Source of the DNA: Planctomycetaceae bacterium
GTDB lineage: Bacteria; Planctomycetota; Planctomycetia; Pirellulales; Pirellulaceae
NCBI GenBank assembly: GCA_012729315.1
Contig: JAAYDI010000175.1
Span: 1-64,000, forward strand
Direction of reading: 5' to 3'
DNA: 64,000 nucleotides
Each line of letters begins with the position of its first letter. The first letter of the stretch is position 1. The notes beneath the pieces were generated by a model that worked only from the letters and a program-made list of their open reading frames with translations, was not told the DNA's origin and did not search any database. Shown in pieces: positions 1 to 10,048 of this stretch. Both the position numbers and the translations under genes were made by a program.

Positions 1-343
1 CCACGGGTGGCGCCGCGAGGCGCGGCTTACCCCGGGCTGTGATAGGGGCGCTGCGCTACGGCTCAAGACGACAGTTCGCGTGGCGCGCATAGGTCACGAC
101 ACGCGACTTCCATCGACACACGAACATAACGCGGTTGCGGCCACGATACGAGTTGCTTTTCACGTGCATGTGGCGCAAATAATGCAACTGGAGGGTGAAG
201 TCCGTGTGGCTAGGCCGACATGTGTGGGCTGACATGTGTCTGGTCCGACATCCGACGCAGCGGATACAATACGCGGATTGTTTCGGCAACGGCGTCTACA
301 AAATGCCAACGTTGTTCGTGCTCGACAGTCGAGGAACGTGTCC
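1..343. other. Gene-free left edge of the window
   Basis: I see no convincing gene here. The first 70 bases are GC-rich and contain a short hairpin (GCGCC at 10-14 with GGCGC at 19-23, loop GCGA), in the style of the structured intergenic repeats seen later in the window. TACAAT at 265-270 is a possible -10 box for the downstream glycosidase gene, but no good -35 box lies at the right distance. GAGG at 331-334 is the ribosome-binding site of that gene. Confidence 0.5.
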
Positions 344-3127
344 ATGCGATACTTGCAATCAGTCTTTCTCGCGGTGTCGGTTACCACGATCTTCAGTCTT
401 GGGGTGAGGGCTGCGGAGCCTGACACGACGCTCCGCACCGACTACAAATATGCGTGGCCGCGTGAGCACCAACTCGTTCTCGATGGCACGTGGCAAGTCG
501 CCTGCAGCGAGCTGTCCGAGACGGTAGCCTTGCCCGAGAACCTTGACGGTCTGGATTGGTTTGAGGCGGAACTGCCCACGGGCGTCCACTGGGCGTTGTA
601 CCGCGCCGGCAAGGCGGGCCATCCTTACGTGGGACTCAACGCCGCGGACATGCGTTGGTTGGAAGACAAGGCCTGGTGGTTCCGCAAGCGGTTCACGGTG
701 CCGGAGTGGTTTTCAGACAAGTACGTGCGGTTGATGGTCGAGGGTACCGACTATTACGGCCATTACTGGCTCAACGGCACCTACCTGGGCCGCAGTGAAG
801 GAGCTTTCGGCGCTGCCAAGATGACGGCCTCCGGCCTGCGGACCGCAGGCGCTAATGAGCTGATTGTCCGTGTGGAGTGCGGAGGCTACAAGCTCGGCAG
901 AGCAGGGGGCGCTCCGCAGGCGTCCCTGGTGAAGTCTGAACTGTGGTCAGGATGGGATGTGGGCGCTCACGACCTGAACAGTGTCGGCATCTGGCAGCCG
1001 TTGCGGCTGGTCGCCAGTGGCTGGCCATGTCTCGAGCGACCCTTCGTGCGAACCATCGCGCTTGGTGACGATTTGGCCACGATTCGCACGACGGTCGAGG
1101 TCTGTTCGTTGCAGGATCTGGATGCCGACTGCGATGTGACGGTTCGGATTCGTGGTGTGGGCTTCGAATGTCATGCCAAGGATGCTACGACCCGCGTGCG
1201 GCCACTGTCCAACACAGTGCTGGTCGACATGGACAGCGAAGTCCCCACGCCGCGACTCTGGTGGCCGAACGGATTGGGCGAGCAGCCGATGTACGAGTCC
1301 GAGATTACGATCTCGCAGGCGGGACAGCAAATTGACCGGCTGGTGGTGCCGTTTGGAATCCGCACGGTCGAGCGTGGGAGTGCCGGTACCCCGCGAACTG
1401 ATTACGCTCAGACACCCTGGGTGTTTCACGTCAACGGCCAGCCGATGTTTGTGAAAGGGACCAATTGGATGCCAATCGACGCCCTGGGCGACGTTTCGCC
1501 AGAACGCTACGAGTGGCACCTCGCGCTGGCTCGCGACGCCGGCATTCAGATGATTCGCGTGTGGGGGGGCGGCATCATCGAGCCCGATGTGTTCTATGAG
1601 CTTTGTGACCGCTATGGGATCATGGTCTGGCAGGATTTCCCTCTGAATTGCGGTTGGCAGGCCTCCAAGATCGACCGCAATCTCTGGAAGCACACCGTCA
1701 TGTGGACCATCTTCCGGCTACGGAATCACCCATCGCTGGTCTTCTGGTGCGGCGGCAACGAGTTCTCACCGGACAATCCCGCCAACAGCGACCTGGTGGG
1801 CATGTTGGGCCGCTACACCCGAATCCTGGACGGTACGCGTCCGTTCATGGGCGCTTCGCCGGACGAAGGCGATTTTCACGCCTACCCGCAATGGGACGCC
1901 TCCGAGTGCTGGAATTCCGATTTGGTGCGAGGTCCGTTTGCCAGTGAATGGGGGTCGCACGGCATGCCCAGTGCCCAGACCTATCGCGAAATTGTCGACG
2001 CCCGGGAGGCGGAGGCAGTCATCGGGCCGGCGGTGCTGCAGATGGACAAGAAGCTCATGGACGATCAATTCCCTGAAATCGCATATCACTGGGTCGAGTT
2101 CAGTGCAGACCGGCTGCCGCAGATGCTGTCGCGCGGATCGGCATACGACGATCTGGCAACCGTGCCGCTGGAGCGTTTCACAGAGGCGATCGCGGCAGGT
2201 TCAGCCGAGTTCTACAAGTACTCCGCCGAGGCCGCACGAGCCGGTTATCCGCGCAATGGCGGCCTGCTGTTTTGGGTGTGGAAGCGTCCCTGGCCGATCG
2301 TGGGCGTTCAGATTTGCGACGGCTTGGGGCAACCGCTCGCGGTGTACTATGACGTGAAGCGGGCCTACAGCTCGTTGTGGCCCTGTTTGGTGCCACCGCA
2401 CCTGAACTACGTACCGGGAGACAGCGTGGAGATGAAAACGCTGGTATTCTCGGAGGTGCACCATGCCGACATCCAAGGGGCGCGTCTGACAGTGAGACTG
2501 ATCGATCCGCAACTCCGCCAGCGTCGGGTCTGGAACGAGGGGCCCGCGATTGATATACCGGCCGGTCCGCACAGCGTGGCCGGTCCCACCATTGGCTTCA
2601 CAGTGCCGGATGATTTCGCCCGTTCCTTCTTTTTCCTGGTCATCGCGATTGACGATGCCGCGGGCAACCTGGTCGCCCGGAACGTCTACCCGTTCCGCTG
2701 TCCGCCGCAATTGGAGGACGATGCCTGGCGCGAGAAGTACCGCAGCGAGGCCAGGCCGGGACTGCAACTCACCGCCGGTCCCTGGCTACGGCCTCAGTTG
2801 CTGAAATGGCCTACTGAGTTAGCTGCCGAGATCCTTGTTGCCGAGCAAGAGAGCGACACGCGCGGGCGGCTGGTAGTCGCCGTGGAAAACACCGGCGGCC
2901 GGCCGGCCGTCATGACCAACATTCACGTCGCCGGTCGCCTGCGCTACGTTGCCGACGACGCGTTCTTCTGGCTGGAGCCGGGCGAGCGGCGCGAGATTGA
3001 GCTGCGACTCCGCCTGCTGCCGGGCGAGTCTCCGAAAGATCTGGAAGTCTCCGCGCGTGCGTGGAACTGCGATCCGGGCTGCAAGCTGACGGCGTCACTC
3101 AAGTGCCTGGAACGAGACACTCCGTGA
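344..3127 (+). CDS. Secreted glycoside hydrolase family 2 protein, beta-mannosidase-like
   Basis: The 927-residue product is probably an exported exo-glycosidase cleaving beta-mannosides or related sugars from polysaccharide fragments. The chosen ATG follows GAGG by nine bases and opens a signal peptide (MRYLQSVFLAV... ending near VRAAEP); the frame stays open upstream to 236 but lacks such a signal there. It has the GH2 order: N-terminal sugar-binding jelly roll, immunoglobulin-like domain, then the TIM barrel. The barrel has VWGGGIIEPDVFYELCDRYG, the acid/base Asn472-Glu473 in WCGGNEF, and the probable nucleophile Glu535 in FASEWGSHG. These motifs fit the mannosidase branch better than beta-galactosidase. 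A C-terminal beta-rich domain follows. Stand-alone gene, convergent with the next one. Exact substrate is not determined by sequence. Confidence 0.9.
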   Translation: MRYLQSVFLAVSVTTIFSLGVRAAEPDTTLRTDYKYAWPREHQLVLDGTWQVACSELSETVALPENLDGLDWFEAELPTGVHWALYRAGKAGHPYVGLNAADMRWLEDKAWWFRKRFTVPEWFSDKYVRLMVEGTDYYGHYWLNGTYLGRSEGAFGAAKMTASGLRTAGANELIVRVECGGYKLGRAGGAPQASLVKSELWSGWDVGAHDLNSVGIWQPLRLVASGWPCLERPFVRTIALGDDLATIRTTVEVCSLQDLDADCDVTVRIRGVGFECHAKDATTRVRPLSNTVLVDMDSEVPTPRLWWPNGLGEQPMYESEITISQAGQQIDRLVVPFGIRTVERGSAGTPRTDYAQTPWVFHVNGQPMFVKGTNWMPIDALGDVSPERYEWHLALARDAGIQMIRVWGGGIIEPDVFYELCDRYGIMVWQDFPLNCGWQASKIDRNLWKHTVMWTIFRLRNHPSLVFWCGGNEFSPDNPANSDLVGMLGRYTRILDGTRPFMGASPDEGDFHAYPQWDASECWNSDLVRGPFASEWGSHGMPSAQTYREIVDAREAEAVIGPAVLQMDKKLMDDQFPEIAYHWVEFSADRLPQMLSRGSAYDDLATVPLERFTEAIAAGSAEFYKYSAEAARAGYPRNGGLLFWVWKRPWPIVGVQICDGLGQPLAVYYDVKRAYSSLWPCLVPPHLNYVPGDSVEMKTLVFSEVHHADIQGARLTVRLIDPQLRQRRVWNEGPAIDIPAGPHSVAGPTIGFTVPDDFARSFFFLVIAIDDAAGNLVARNVYPFRCPPQLEDDAWREKYRSEARPGLQLTAGPWLRPQLLKWPTELAAEILVAEQESDTRGRLVVAVENTGGRPAVMTNIHVAGRLRYVADDAFFWLEPGERREIELRLRLLPGESPKDLEVSARAWNCDPGCKLTASLKCLERDTP

Positions 3128-3173
3128 GCTGTCCGAAGTTCGAACCCGATGCCGGAAGTGCTGATGTCGACCG

Positions 3174-6100
3174 TCATCCCCACAGCAACCCGGCGTAGCC
3201 GACGACGCGGTCGCGGCTGCCCCCGGCGTCGGCGCTCGTCGCATACGCGACTTCCCGGCACGCTGTCCGTGGCCCCAGCCGGCGCAGCGCTTCGAGCGCG
3301 ACCACGGCAGGCAGCAGGCCACACATGCTGATGTCCTGGTCGCGCACAGTCGCATACAGCTGCGCCGGGTCGCAGGTCCGGATCGCATCGAGGGCCAGAC
3401 GATCGAGCCGGCGGTTCTCATCGATCGGTGCGTAATGGTTCAGATCGGACGAGATGACCAGGAGCGGCTGCGGATCCTCGGCGCGCAGGAAGTCAGCCAG
3501 CAGCCGGCCGAACTGCTGGCAGTGTTCCAGGTCGCCATCCCCGATGATGATACCCACCACGGCGGCGGCAGGTGCCAGGCGCGCGAGCACGGGGAGCTGC
3601 ACTTCGATGGCATGTTCGTCCTGATGCGCCGCGGCGTCCAGTTGCAGTCCGGGGATGGCGGCCGCCAGGCGGCGGGCGAGTTCCGGATCCGATGGTACGA
3701 CGTGTCCGGGGATGGCCCAGTTGTCATGCGGTGCGACGGACCATGGCGTGCCCTGCCGGGAGTGCTTGGGGGCCAGCACGATCACCCGGTCGGGAATGAC
3801 GATCTGCTGAAAGACACGGGCCGCAATCCGGCCGGAATAACGCAGTCCGGCGTGGGGCACCATCACGACCGGACAGTGTACGCGAGGCGCGTCCGGTGTG
3901 CCGGCCAGCAGTTCGTCGACCAGGGCATCGAGCGCCGCGGGTTCGGAGGGATAGAACACGCCGGCGACGGCGGGGGGACGCACGGCGGTGCCGCGTTGCG
4001 GGTGCGGAAGGCTCGAGACCGCCATGGACCGGCAACTGCTGTCCGCGCTCAGACTCAGCACGTTGGCGGTCCGCGGGTTGAGCACCTGCACACGTTCGGC
4101 GGTGGCGTCGAGCAACTCGCGCGGTGTCCTGTCGCGGTCGAACGTCCAGCCGTATCGGCCCCGTTCCAGCACCACCAGCGCGCGGCGTTGGGGATCCAGC
4201 CCCTGCAGGTCGGCATCACTCACCGAACCGTGCATGGCCGAGTCGTACAGGACGGCCACTTCGGCGTGGATCTCATCGAGCGCATCCGTCGGCAGTTGCA
4301 TCGACTTGATAGCCTGTGCCGCGCGCTCGGCGCACTGGTACAGCGTCGACTGCAAAGGGAGTCCCGGGCGCAACGACAGCTGCGAGCTGGTCGATTCGAA
4401 GTGATGCTGAGGAATCCGCACGGCCAGCCCCACGCTTTGCACATTCATGTCCGGGCACGACGGCAGATAGTAGTTCGGGGTCGCGCCCAGGACCAGCGCG
4501 ACGACATTCCCGCGGCAGTGCGCGGCCAGCCGCTGGAGATCCTCCGGCTGCAGCAGCGGCGGAGCTTCGGGAGGAGCCGTGGCCAGCAGATCCGGGTCCA
4601 GGCGGCCTTCGATAAGTACCGCTTCGAACGTCTGCAGTCGCGCCGCATCGTCCTGCCAGGCGCGGACCGGCAAGCCGGCTTTGCGGCAGACCTGGCGCAG
4701 AAACGTTTCGGCGTCCCAGCCGTTCTCGACCGCCACGACGGGCAGCAGCAGGCCGGCGGCTTCGCCGTGCTGAATCCTCAGGCCGTGCCGGCCCACTTCC
4801 ACCGCGCGCAGCCGCTCTGGACCAGGCTCGGTCACCGGCCGGAAATCGTGCAGGATGGACACCGCCACGTGCAGATGCGGCAGCTCGGCCGGCGAGATGG
4901 GGGGCAGCCGCATGTCGCTCGTGGCGGTGCGGTGAGCGGCGTTCTGCAGCGCTTCGAGCAGCGGCACGCGCGCGCCGAGAAACCCGCAGCAGGCGCGCAG
5001 GTGGGAGCCTCGTTTGAGCGTCACGAACACGCCCGCCACAGGCCGCTGCGCGGCGCCCCCACAGGACTGATCGCTCAAGTCCGCGGCACGCTGGCAGACC
5101 CCCGCCACGACCATCTCGCACGCGACGCGCAGGATCTGCTGCTGCTCGCGCGGCGTCAGCCCCAGGCTCGAATTGCGCGGCGGAGCGGCCGGATCGTCCG
5201 GGTCCGGAACGCGCGCGGGACCGGCCGCTCCTGCGGGTGCGGGCTCGGCCTGAGGGGGCTGCGGTGCCGCGCGGGCGAACTGCGCAATCCTCACTGGCAG
5301 CCGACGCTGACCCCACTCCCCCGGCTGATCGAGAAAGCGTCCGGCGATCGGCGCAGCGCACTGCGCGCAGCGGTTGTCACGCAGGTGGTACGCGCCCACC
5401 TGATGCCAGTTCCGTGCGATCAGCAGCGTGCCGCACGCGGGACAGTACGTGCTGTCGTGTTGCGGGTCGTGGACGTTGCCCACATAGACGTACTTGATAC
5501 CCTGCGACCGCGCCAGCTCGTACGCCGCCAGAAGCGTCTCGTGCGGCGTGGCCGGATGATCGCGCATCCGGAAGTCCGGATGGAACGCCGTGAAGTGCAG
5601 CGGCACCTCGTCGCCGACGTGCTCCAGCAGCCAGTCGCACATGCGGCGGAGTTCGTCCGGAGCGTCGTTCTCGCCCGGGATGATCAGGTTGGTGATCTCG
5701 AGCCACACGTCGGTGTCCCGATGGAGCCAGGTGAGCGAATCGAGCACCGGCTGCAGGTGGGAATTGGTCAGCTTGTAGTAGAACGCCTCCTGAAACGCCT
5801 TCAGATCCACGTTCGCCGCGTCGATGACCTCGAAGAAGCTGCAGCGCGCCTGCGGCGCGATGTAGCCGTTGGTCACCGCGACCGTCCGGATCCCGCGCTC
5901 GTGGCAGGCGTGCGCCGTGTCGATCGCGTACTCGGCCCAGATCACCGGGTCGTTGTAGGTGAAGGCGACACTGTGGCACCCCAGCTGCACGGCCGCCTCA
6001 GCGATGGTGGCCGGTTCGGCTACGTCGCTGGCGCGATCCACTGCCCGTGACCTGGACGAATCCCAGTTCTGGCAGAACTTACAGCCGAGATTGCAGCCGG

Positions 6101-6389
6101 CGGTACCGAACGACAGGACCGCCGTGCCCGGCAGGAAATGGTTGAGCGGTTTCTTTTCGATCGGGTCGACACAGAAGCCCGTGCTGCGGCCGTAGGTGGT
6201 CGAGACCAGCTGGCCGTCCACGTTCTGCCGCACGAAACAGAAGCCGCGGTCCCCCGGTTTGAGCGTGCAGTGGCGGGGACACAGGTCACACATGATGTGC
6301 CCCGACTGATCCAGCTCATGCCACCAGCCGCCGGCCGCTGTCCCGTCCGCGAACCGCTGCCCGGAAGGAGCTTGCACCACGCGCCCCAT
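3174..6389 (-). CDS. Radical SAM / AMMECR1 / Memo three-domain fusion (AmmeMemoRadiSam system)
   Basis: This 1071-residue protein joins three families that are usually encoded as separate neighbouring genes. Residues about 30-370 are a radical SAM enzyme with CDLCPRHC at the N-terminus and the cluster-binding CNLGCKFC (Cys99, Cys103, Cys106). Next is an AMMECR1 domain (about 420-620, with GVFVTLKRGSHLRACCGFLG). The C-terminal 280 residues are a Memo domain related to extradiol dioxygenases (AVAGVFYPS, VMVPHAGLRYSG, DEHAIEVQLP). The reaction of this system is not established; a radical modification of a nucleotide, cofactor or RNA is only a guess. I chose the ATG at 6389, preceded by AGGAG eleven bases upstream. 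A GTG at 6428 with GAGG upstream would add 13 residues. A cysteine pair around 345-365 (CPAC, CAQC) may bind zinc. Confidence 0.93.
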   Translation of the reverse strand: MGRVVQAPSGQRFADGTAAGGWWHELDQSGHIMCDLCPRHCTLKPGDRGFCFVRQNVDGQLVSTTYGRSTGFCVDPIEKKPLNHFLPGTAVLSFGTAGCNLGCKFCQNWDSSRSRAVDRASDVAEPATIAEAAVQLGCHSVAFTYNDPVIWAEYAIDTAHACHERGIRTVAVTNGYIAPQARCSFFEVIDAANVDLKAFQEAFYYKLTNSHLQPVLDSLTWLHRDTDVWLEITNLIIPGENDAPDELRRMCDWLLEHVGDEVPLHFTAFHPDFRMRDHPATPHETLLAAYELARSQGIKYVYVGNVHDPQHDSTYCPACGTLLIARNWHQVGAYHLRDNRCAQCAAPIAGRFLDQPGEWGQRRLPVRIAQFARAAPQPPQAEPAPAGAAGPARVPDPDDPAAPPRNSSLGLTPREQQQILRVACEMVVAGVCQRAADLSDQSCGGAAQRPVAGVFVTLKRGSHLRACCGFLGARVPLLEALQNAAHRTATSDMRLPPISPAELPHLHVAVSILHDFRPVTEPGPERLRAVEVGRHGLRIQHGEAAGLLLPVVAVENGWDAETFLRQVCRKAGLPVRAWQDDAARLQTFEAVLIEGRLDPDLLATAPPEAPPLLQPEDLQRLAAHCRGNVVALVLGATPNYYLPSCPDMNVQSVGLAVRIPQHHFESTSSQLSLRPGLPLQSTLYQCAERAAQAIKSMQLPTDALDEIHAEVAVLYDSAMHGSVSDADLQGLDPQRRALVVLERGRYGWTFDRDRTPRELLDATAERVQVLNPRTANVLSLSADSSCRSMAVSSLPHPQRGTAVRPPAVAGVFYPSEPAALDALVDELLAGTPDAPRVHCPVVMVPHAGLRYSGRIAARVFQQIVIPDRVIVLAPKHSRQGTPWSVAPHDNWAIPGHVVPSDPELARRLAAAIPGLQLDAAAHQDEHAIEVQLPVLARLAPAAAVVGIIIGDGDLEHCQQFGRLLADFLRAEDPQPLLVISSDLNHYAPIDENRRLDRLALDAIRTCDPAQLYATVRDQDISMCGLLPAVVALEALRRLGPRTACREVAYATSADAGGSRDRVVGYAGLLWG

Positions 6390-6590
6390 GAATGATCGGT
6401 CTCCTGGTTGCCCCACTCGCGGAGCCACTCGAGATCCTCGCGCAGTTCCGCCAACGTAACGTATTGCGCAGTCCGCAGAATTCCGCGCTCAGTCGGCGCA
6501 CACTCAATCCTATCGCGACGGCACCGGGCATGGCAAGGACGGTGCCCGGGAGCTGGCAGCACACGTCCGCCAGAGCGCGCGACCGGCGCT

Positions 6591-6611
6591 GCGCGCAGCG
6601 GTGCTGCGCGC
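6591..6611 (-). terminator. GC-rich hairpin after the VIT-VWA gene
   Basis: GCGCGCAGC (6591-6599) and GCTGCGCGC (6603-6611) form a perfect 9-bp stem with a 3-nt loop, starting 28 nt downstream of the VWA stop codon. A second pairing (CCGGCGC 6583-6589 with GCGCCGG 6610-6616) competes with it. No U-tract follows, so an intrinsic terminator is plausible but not certain. Confidence 0.4.
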
Positions 6612-6638
6612 GCCGGCCGCGCGCGGTACTCCGGCAGA

Positions 6639-9083
6639 TCAGAACTCGTAGGCCTGATCGCCCAGCAGGACGAGGACGCGGCCTTCCAAGGCGAGGTACT
6701 TGGCGACGTCTTTGCCGTACTTCCGGCTCAGGGCGAAGTACGCATCGCTGTAGCGCTCGATCTGCTGCGCGTTCTGGATCTGCTCTTCCGTGAGCGCGGA
6801 ATCCTCCCAGCGGTTGTTGCGTTGGAAGAACGTCTTCTTACCCACGTTGAGCACGGTGGTGGCCACGGCCGGGCCGTCCGACTCCGACGGCGGAGGCGCG
6901 GAGGCGGCCCCGGGCATCGCCGGCTGGATGCCGGCCGGAGCAGCTGGGATGGCTCCCATGCCTGCTGCCATGCCTGCTGGCATATCTGCTTCCATGCCTG
7001 CTCCCCTGCCTGCTGCGCGGCCGCTGTAGAGCTGGGATGCCCTAGACCTGGCACCGGGATGGCTGGGCGTCGCGCCCCGGCTCAGGTCCAACGCGTACCC
7101 GGATCCCGCCTGCTCCATCTGCTGCAGGTTGCCCTTGATCATCCGCTGGCGGAAGGCGTACGCGCCCGTTTCATGGTTCAGCGCATCGAGCGCCATGCCC
7201 GCCTGGAGCTGCACGGCGGCCACGTCGCGGATGTTGGCCTGCTCGTCTGCCAGGAACGACGTGTAGGGGGTCAGGATGCCGTGCCGGGTGGCCAGCGCCA
7301 CCAGTTCGTTGACGAGTTCCTGGTTCTTGCCGTGCAGGTCAATCTCGTCGATGATCTGGCCGACGCGGCGGACCGCCCACAGCTTCTCGATGAACGCCTG
7401 CGAGTCGTCAGCCGATTTGTCGGTGAGTTTGGCCGGGAAACTGAACGACTGCTCGCTCCCCTCCACCTTCCCGTGGATTGTCACCGTCGCGTCACCCGGG
7501 TGCTTGTAGCGACCGACCAGCACCAGCTGGTCGCCGGCAAACAGGTCCACCGCATCCTGGGGATAGACGCGGCTGATCACCGCGCCCTGATCGACCGGCC
7601 GGTTGGCGACGTCGAATGTCACCTGCAGATCCACCATGGCCGGCGCGCCGATCCGCGCGTAGAGCCGCGCCACGTGGGCTTCGATGTCCTCGTCCGGCAG
7701 GACATACTGGCTACGGCCGAAACAGATCCGCACCAGCTTGTCCAGCAGCCGGCTGTTCACGTCGTACCCGACGCCGAAGGTGAAGATGCGGGCCCGCACC
7801 TTGTTGGCCGTCTTGGCATTGGCCACGATCTGCGGCTCGCGCCGTTCCCCCGCGGTGGGCAGCCCGTCGGTGAGGAAGACGATGTACGCCGGCCGGCTGG
7901 CATCCTGCAGCTGGGCCAGCGCCGCCTGCAGCGCCCCGTCGATGTTGGTGCTGCCCCCCGCATAGATCCCCTCGATGAAGCCCAGCGCCTCGTTGCGCGT
8001 CTGGTCGTTGTACCGCTGCAGTTCCGGGCGGAAGCTCTCCACCGTGCTGTCGTAGGCCACGATGTTGAACAGATCGGTCTCCCGCAGGTTGTTCAAGACG
8101 AACTTCAACGCACCCTTGGCCTGCTCGATCTTCTTGCCGCTCATACTCCCCGAACGGTCGACAACGAAGATCACCGTCTTGGGCTGAGGCTGATTGGTCG
8201 ACCGCTCAATGTCCGGACTGACCAGCAGCAGGAAGTATCCCTCGTCCCCGGTGTCGGGGCGGTAACTCATCACACTGGCACCGATACGCTCCTTCCCCAC
8301 GTCGAACATCAGACGGAAATCGGAGGTGGGGATCTCGTTCGTACCGGTATAGGCAATCCGCGCCGCGCCGTCCGCGGGACGCTGGAGTTCGATCGAGTGA
8401 GTCGGGCTGTACACGTTCTTGATCGGCACCTGGCTCTGTATCGTCACATTGACCGCCACCTTCTCGACCGGCTGTGACGTGTACCTGGCAGTACTCAGCG
8501 GGAACAGCCATTCGGTGAGCCCGTCGGTCCGGCGGCAGATCTGGCTGTACCGCATCGTGACCGTGCGTTTGCCTCCCGGCGGCACCGGGAAGATGCTCGT
8601 CTGGAACATGCCGGTGCCGAGCCATTCCAGCAGCGCCGGATCCTGATTGCGGCGAATATACCCTTCATAGACGCGCCGCGCTTCCTCGGCGCTGAGCAGC
8701 TTCGCCTCGTACTCCTTGCCGTCCACCATGAAGGTCATCTGGTCCACCGCTCCGTCATACGGCAATGGGAACAGGAAGGAGACCTCCATCTGCCGGCTGC
8801 CCGTGTTGACAAACGATTGGGACACCTGCACCTTGGCGACCTGATCCGTCACCGTGGCATCCACCGCCAGCTCCTGGATCCGATACGACGCCGGTGGCTC
8901 CGGCACAGGCCGCGGCCGCGGATAGGGATGGGGATCGCGAATAATTGGCGGCCGCGGCAGGCGGTAGTGATGACCAGGCTCGATGTCCACTAACACACCC
9001 TGCCCCCAGACCAATGAGGGGACGAGTACAACGCCAATGATCAGTAGACCAGTGGTCAGTAGACCAGTCAGTATTCGGGACAT
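6639..9083 (-). CDS. VIT and VWA domain surface protein
   Basis: The 814-residue protein has a signal peptide (MSRILTGLLTTGLLIIGVV... to VWGQ), a Pro/Arg-rich linker, a VIT domain (about 67-195) and a VWA domain from about 305. The metal site reads VVDRSGSMSG with Asp309, an intact DxSxS. This pairing resembles inter-alpha-trypsin-inhibitor heavy chains and is common in planctomycetes, where it is thought to mediate metal-dependent protein binding in the envelope. A Met/Ala/Gly-rich low-complexity stretch precedes a conserved C-terminal segment (KKTFFQRNNRWEDS... to the end). The ATG at 9083 was chosen because GAGGAGG lies eight bases upstream and the signal peptide begins there; the open frame extends to 9275 without such support. 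Confidence 0.92.
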   Translation of the reverse strand: MSRILTGLLTTGLLIIGVVLVPSLVWGQGVLVDIEPGHHYRLPRPPIIRDPHPYPRPRPVPEPPASYRIQELAVDATVTDQVAKVQVSQSFVNTGSRQMEVSFLFPLPYDGAVDQMTFMVDGKEYEAKLLSAEEARRVYEGYIRRNQDPALLEWLGTGMFQTSIFPVPPGGKRTVTMRYSQICRRTDGLTEWLFPLSTARYTSQPVEKVAVNVTIQSQVPIKNVYSPTHSIELQRPADGAARIAYTGTNEIPTSDFRLMFDVGKERIGASVMSYRPDTGDEGYFLLLVSPDIERSTNQPQPKTVIFVVDRSGSMSGKKIEQAKGALKFVLNNLRETDLFNIVAYDSTVESFRPELQRYNDQTRNEALGFIEGIYAGGSTNIDGALQAALAQLQDASRPAYIVFLTDGLPTAGERREPQIVANAKTANKVRARIFTFGVGYDVNSRLLDKLVRICFGRSQYVLPDEDIEAHVARLYARIGAPAMVDLQVTFDVANRPVDQGAVISRVYPQDAVDLFAGDQLVLVGRYKHPGDATVTIHGKVEGSEQSFSFPAKLTDKSADDSQAFIEKLWAVRRVGQIIDEIDLHGKNQELVNELVALATRHGILTPYTSFLADEQANIRDVAAVQLQAGMALDALNHETGAYAFRQRMIKGNLQQMEQAGSGYALDLSRGATPSHPGARSRASQLYSGRAAGRGAGMEADMPAGMAAGMGAIPAAPAGIQPAMPGAASAPPPSESDGPAVATTVLNVGKKTFFQRNNRWEDSALTEEQIQNAQQIERYSDAYFALSRKYGKDVAKYLALEGRVLVLLGDQAYEF
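6958..7017. repeat. 12-bp tandem repeat, five units, inside the VIT-VWA gene
   Basis: Five adjacent 12-bp units of the type ATGCCTGCTGCC (6958-6969, 6970-6981, 6982-6993, 6994-7005, 7006-7017) with a few substitutions. On the coding strand they give four-residue units of the form AGMA/AGMG/AGME. The unit keeps the reading frame, so copy-number change would alter only linker length. Confidence 0.85.
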
Positions 9084-9343
9084 GCCGTAACCTCCTCGCA
9101 AGCTTCCCGCAAGAACCACGATCAGTCTTTCTGGTGTTGTGACGTTGTGGTGTGCGGGAAAGTTCCGCGATTTTGCGGGCGATTGGGGTTTCTGGGTGGG
9201 CTGGAGGGGTTTCTGTCCCGTGTCCCGCCCGCGCGACAAAGGTGCTCTTGTCGCCAAGCCGTTTTTTCGGGACACTACCGCCCCCTTTCTGGGAATTCTT
9301 TCGGGTTGAGCATCGGGCTGTGCGCACGGCGGACGGACAACAC

Positions 9344-9979
9344 ATGAACCCCATCGAATGTCGCTGGATTCTTGTGCTCGTGTTCGCGCTGGTCCCAGCG
9401 TCCGGGTGTCGGCTGCACGAAGCCCTGTCCGGGCTGCATCAGTCGAACCCGCCGCCGCAGGCGGCTTTGGCGCAGAATCCGATGTACGTACCGTTGAGTG
9501 ACCGGGAGTTCCTGTGGAATCAGCTGGTGGATACCGTCGACGACTATTTTGACATTGAACGGGAAGAGCGCGTGCGGTCAGTCGGTGGGGTGCTGACGGA
9601 GGGGCAGCTCGACACGTTTCCGCAGGCGGGGGCCACGATACTCGAACCGTGGCGCAAGGACTCGTCGCCGGGCTTCGAGCGGCGTTATGCGACCCTGCAG
9701 TCCATTCGGCGGCGGGCCGCGGTCCAGGTGCGACCGCAGGTTGACGGGGGCTACCTGGTCGATCTGCAGGTCTACAAGGAGCTGGAGGATGTCAGCCAGC
9801 CCGAATTCTCGACGGTCAGTCTGGACGAGCTGCGTCATGACGGATCGCTGCGGCGTCCAGGGACTGACCTGCAGGGTGGGCCGGTGACACGAGGCTGGAT
9901 CCCGATGGGCCGCGACACGATGCTGGAACAACGCATGCTGGCGGATCTGCGCGGTCGATTGGGTGTCGCGAGCCAGTGA
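9344..9979 (+). CDS. Small lipoprotein, function unknown
   Basis: The 211-residue product begins with a lipoprotein signal (MNPIECRWILVLVFALVPAS) followed by the lipobox cysteine Cys22 in ASGC. The frame is open from 9152, but the ATG at 9344 is where the signal peptide starts. The mature protein is mostly soluble, with no motif I recognise; the stretch LWNQLVDTVDDYFDIEREER is acidic and looks conserved in style. It is divergent from the VIT-VWA gene, with a 260-bp gap between them. It is probably a planctomycete-specific lipoprotein; I do not assign a role. Confidence 0.8.
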   Translation: MNPIECRWILVLVFALVPASGCRLHEALSGLHQSNPPPQAALAQNPMYVPLSDREFLWNQLVDTVDDYFDIEREERVRSVGGVLTEGQLDTFPQAGATILEPWRKDSSPGFERRYATLQSIRRRAAVQVRPQVDGGYLVDLQVYKELEDVSQPEFSTVSLDELRHDGSLRRPGTDLQGGPVTRGWIPMGRDTMLEQRMLADLRGRLGVASQ

Positions 9980-10048
9980 CGCGGGAGCCGCCCCGTACGA
10001 CTGCCTGTCACTCGGGCAGGCCCGCACGGCACGTCGCGCCGCCTGGTC

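Noticed and set aside
3128-3173. tRNA-like TTCGAACCC sequence between the first two genes
   Set aside because: The gap is only 46 bp, and no acceptor or anticodon stem can be drawn.
3435-6050. An 871-codon open frame antisense to the radical SAM fusion gene
   Set aside because: It mirrors the codon bias of the GC-rich gene on the other strand, has no ribosome-binding site, no recognisable domain and an Arg/His/Gln-rich composition typical of antisense frames.
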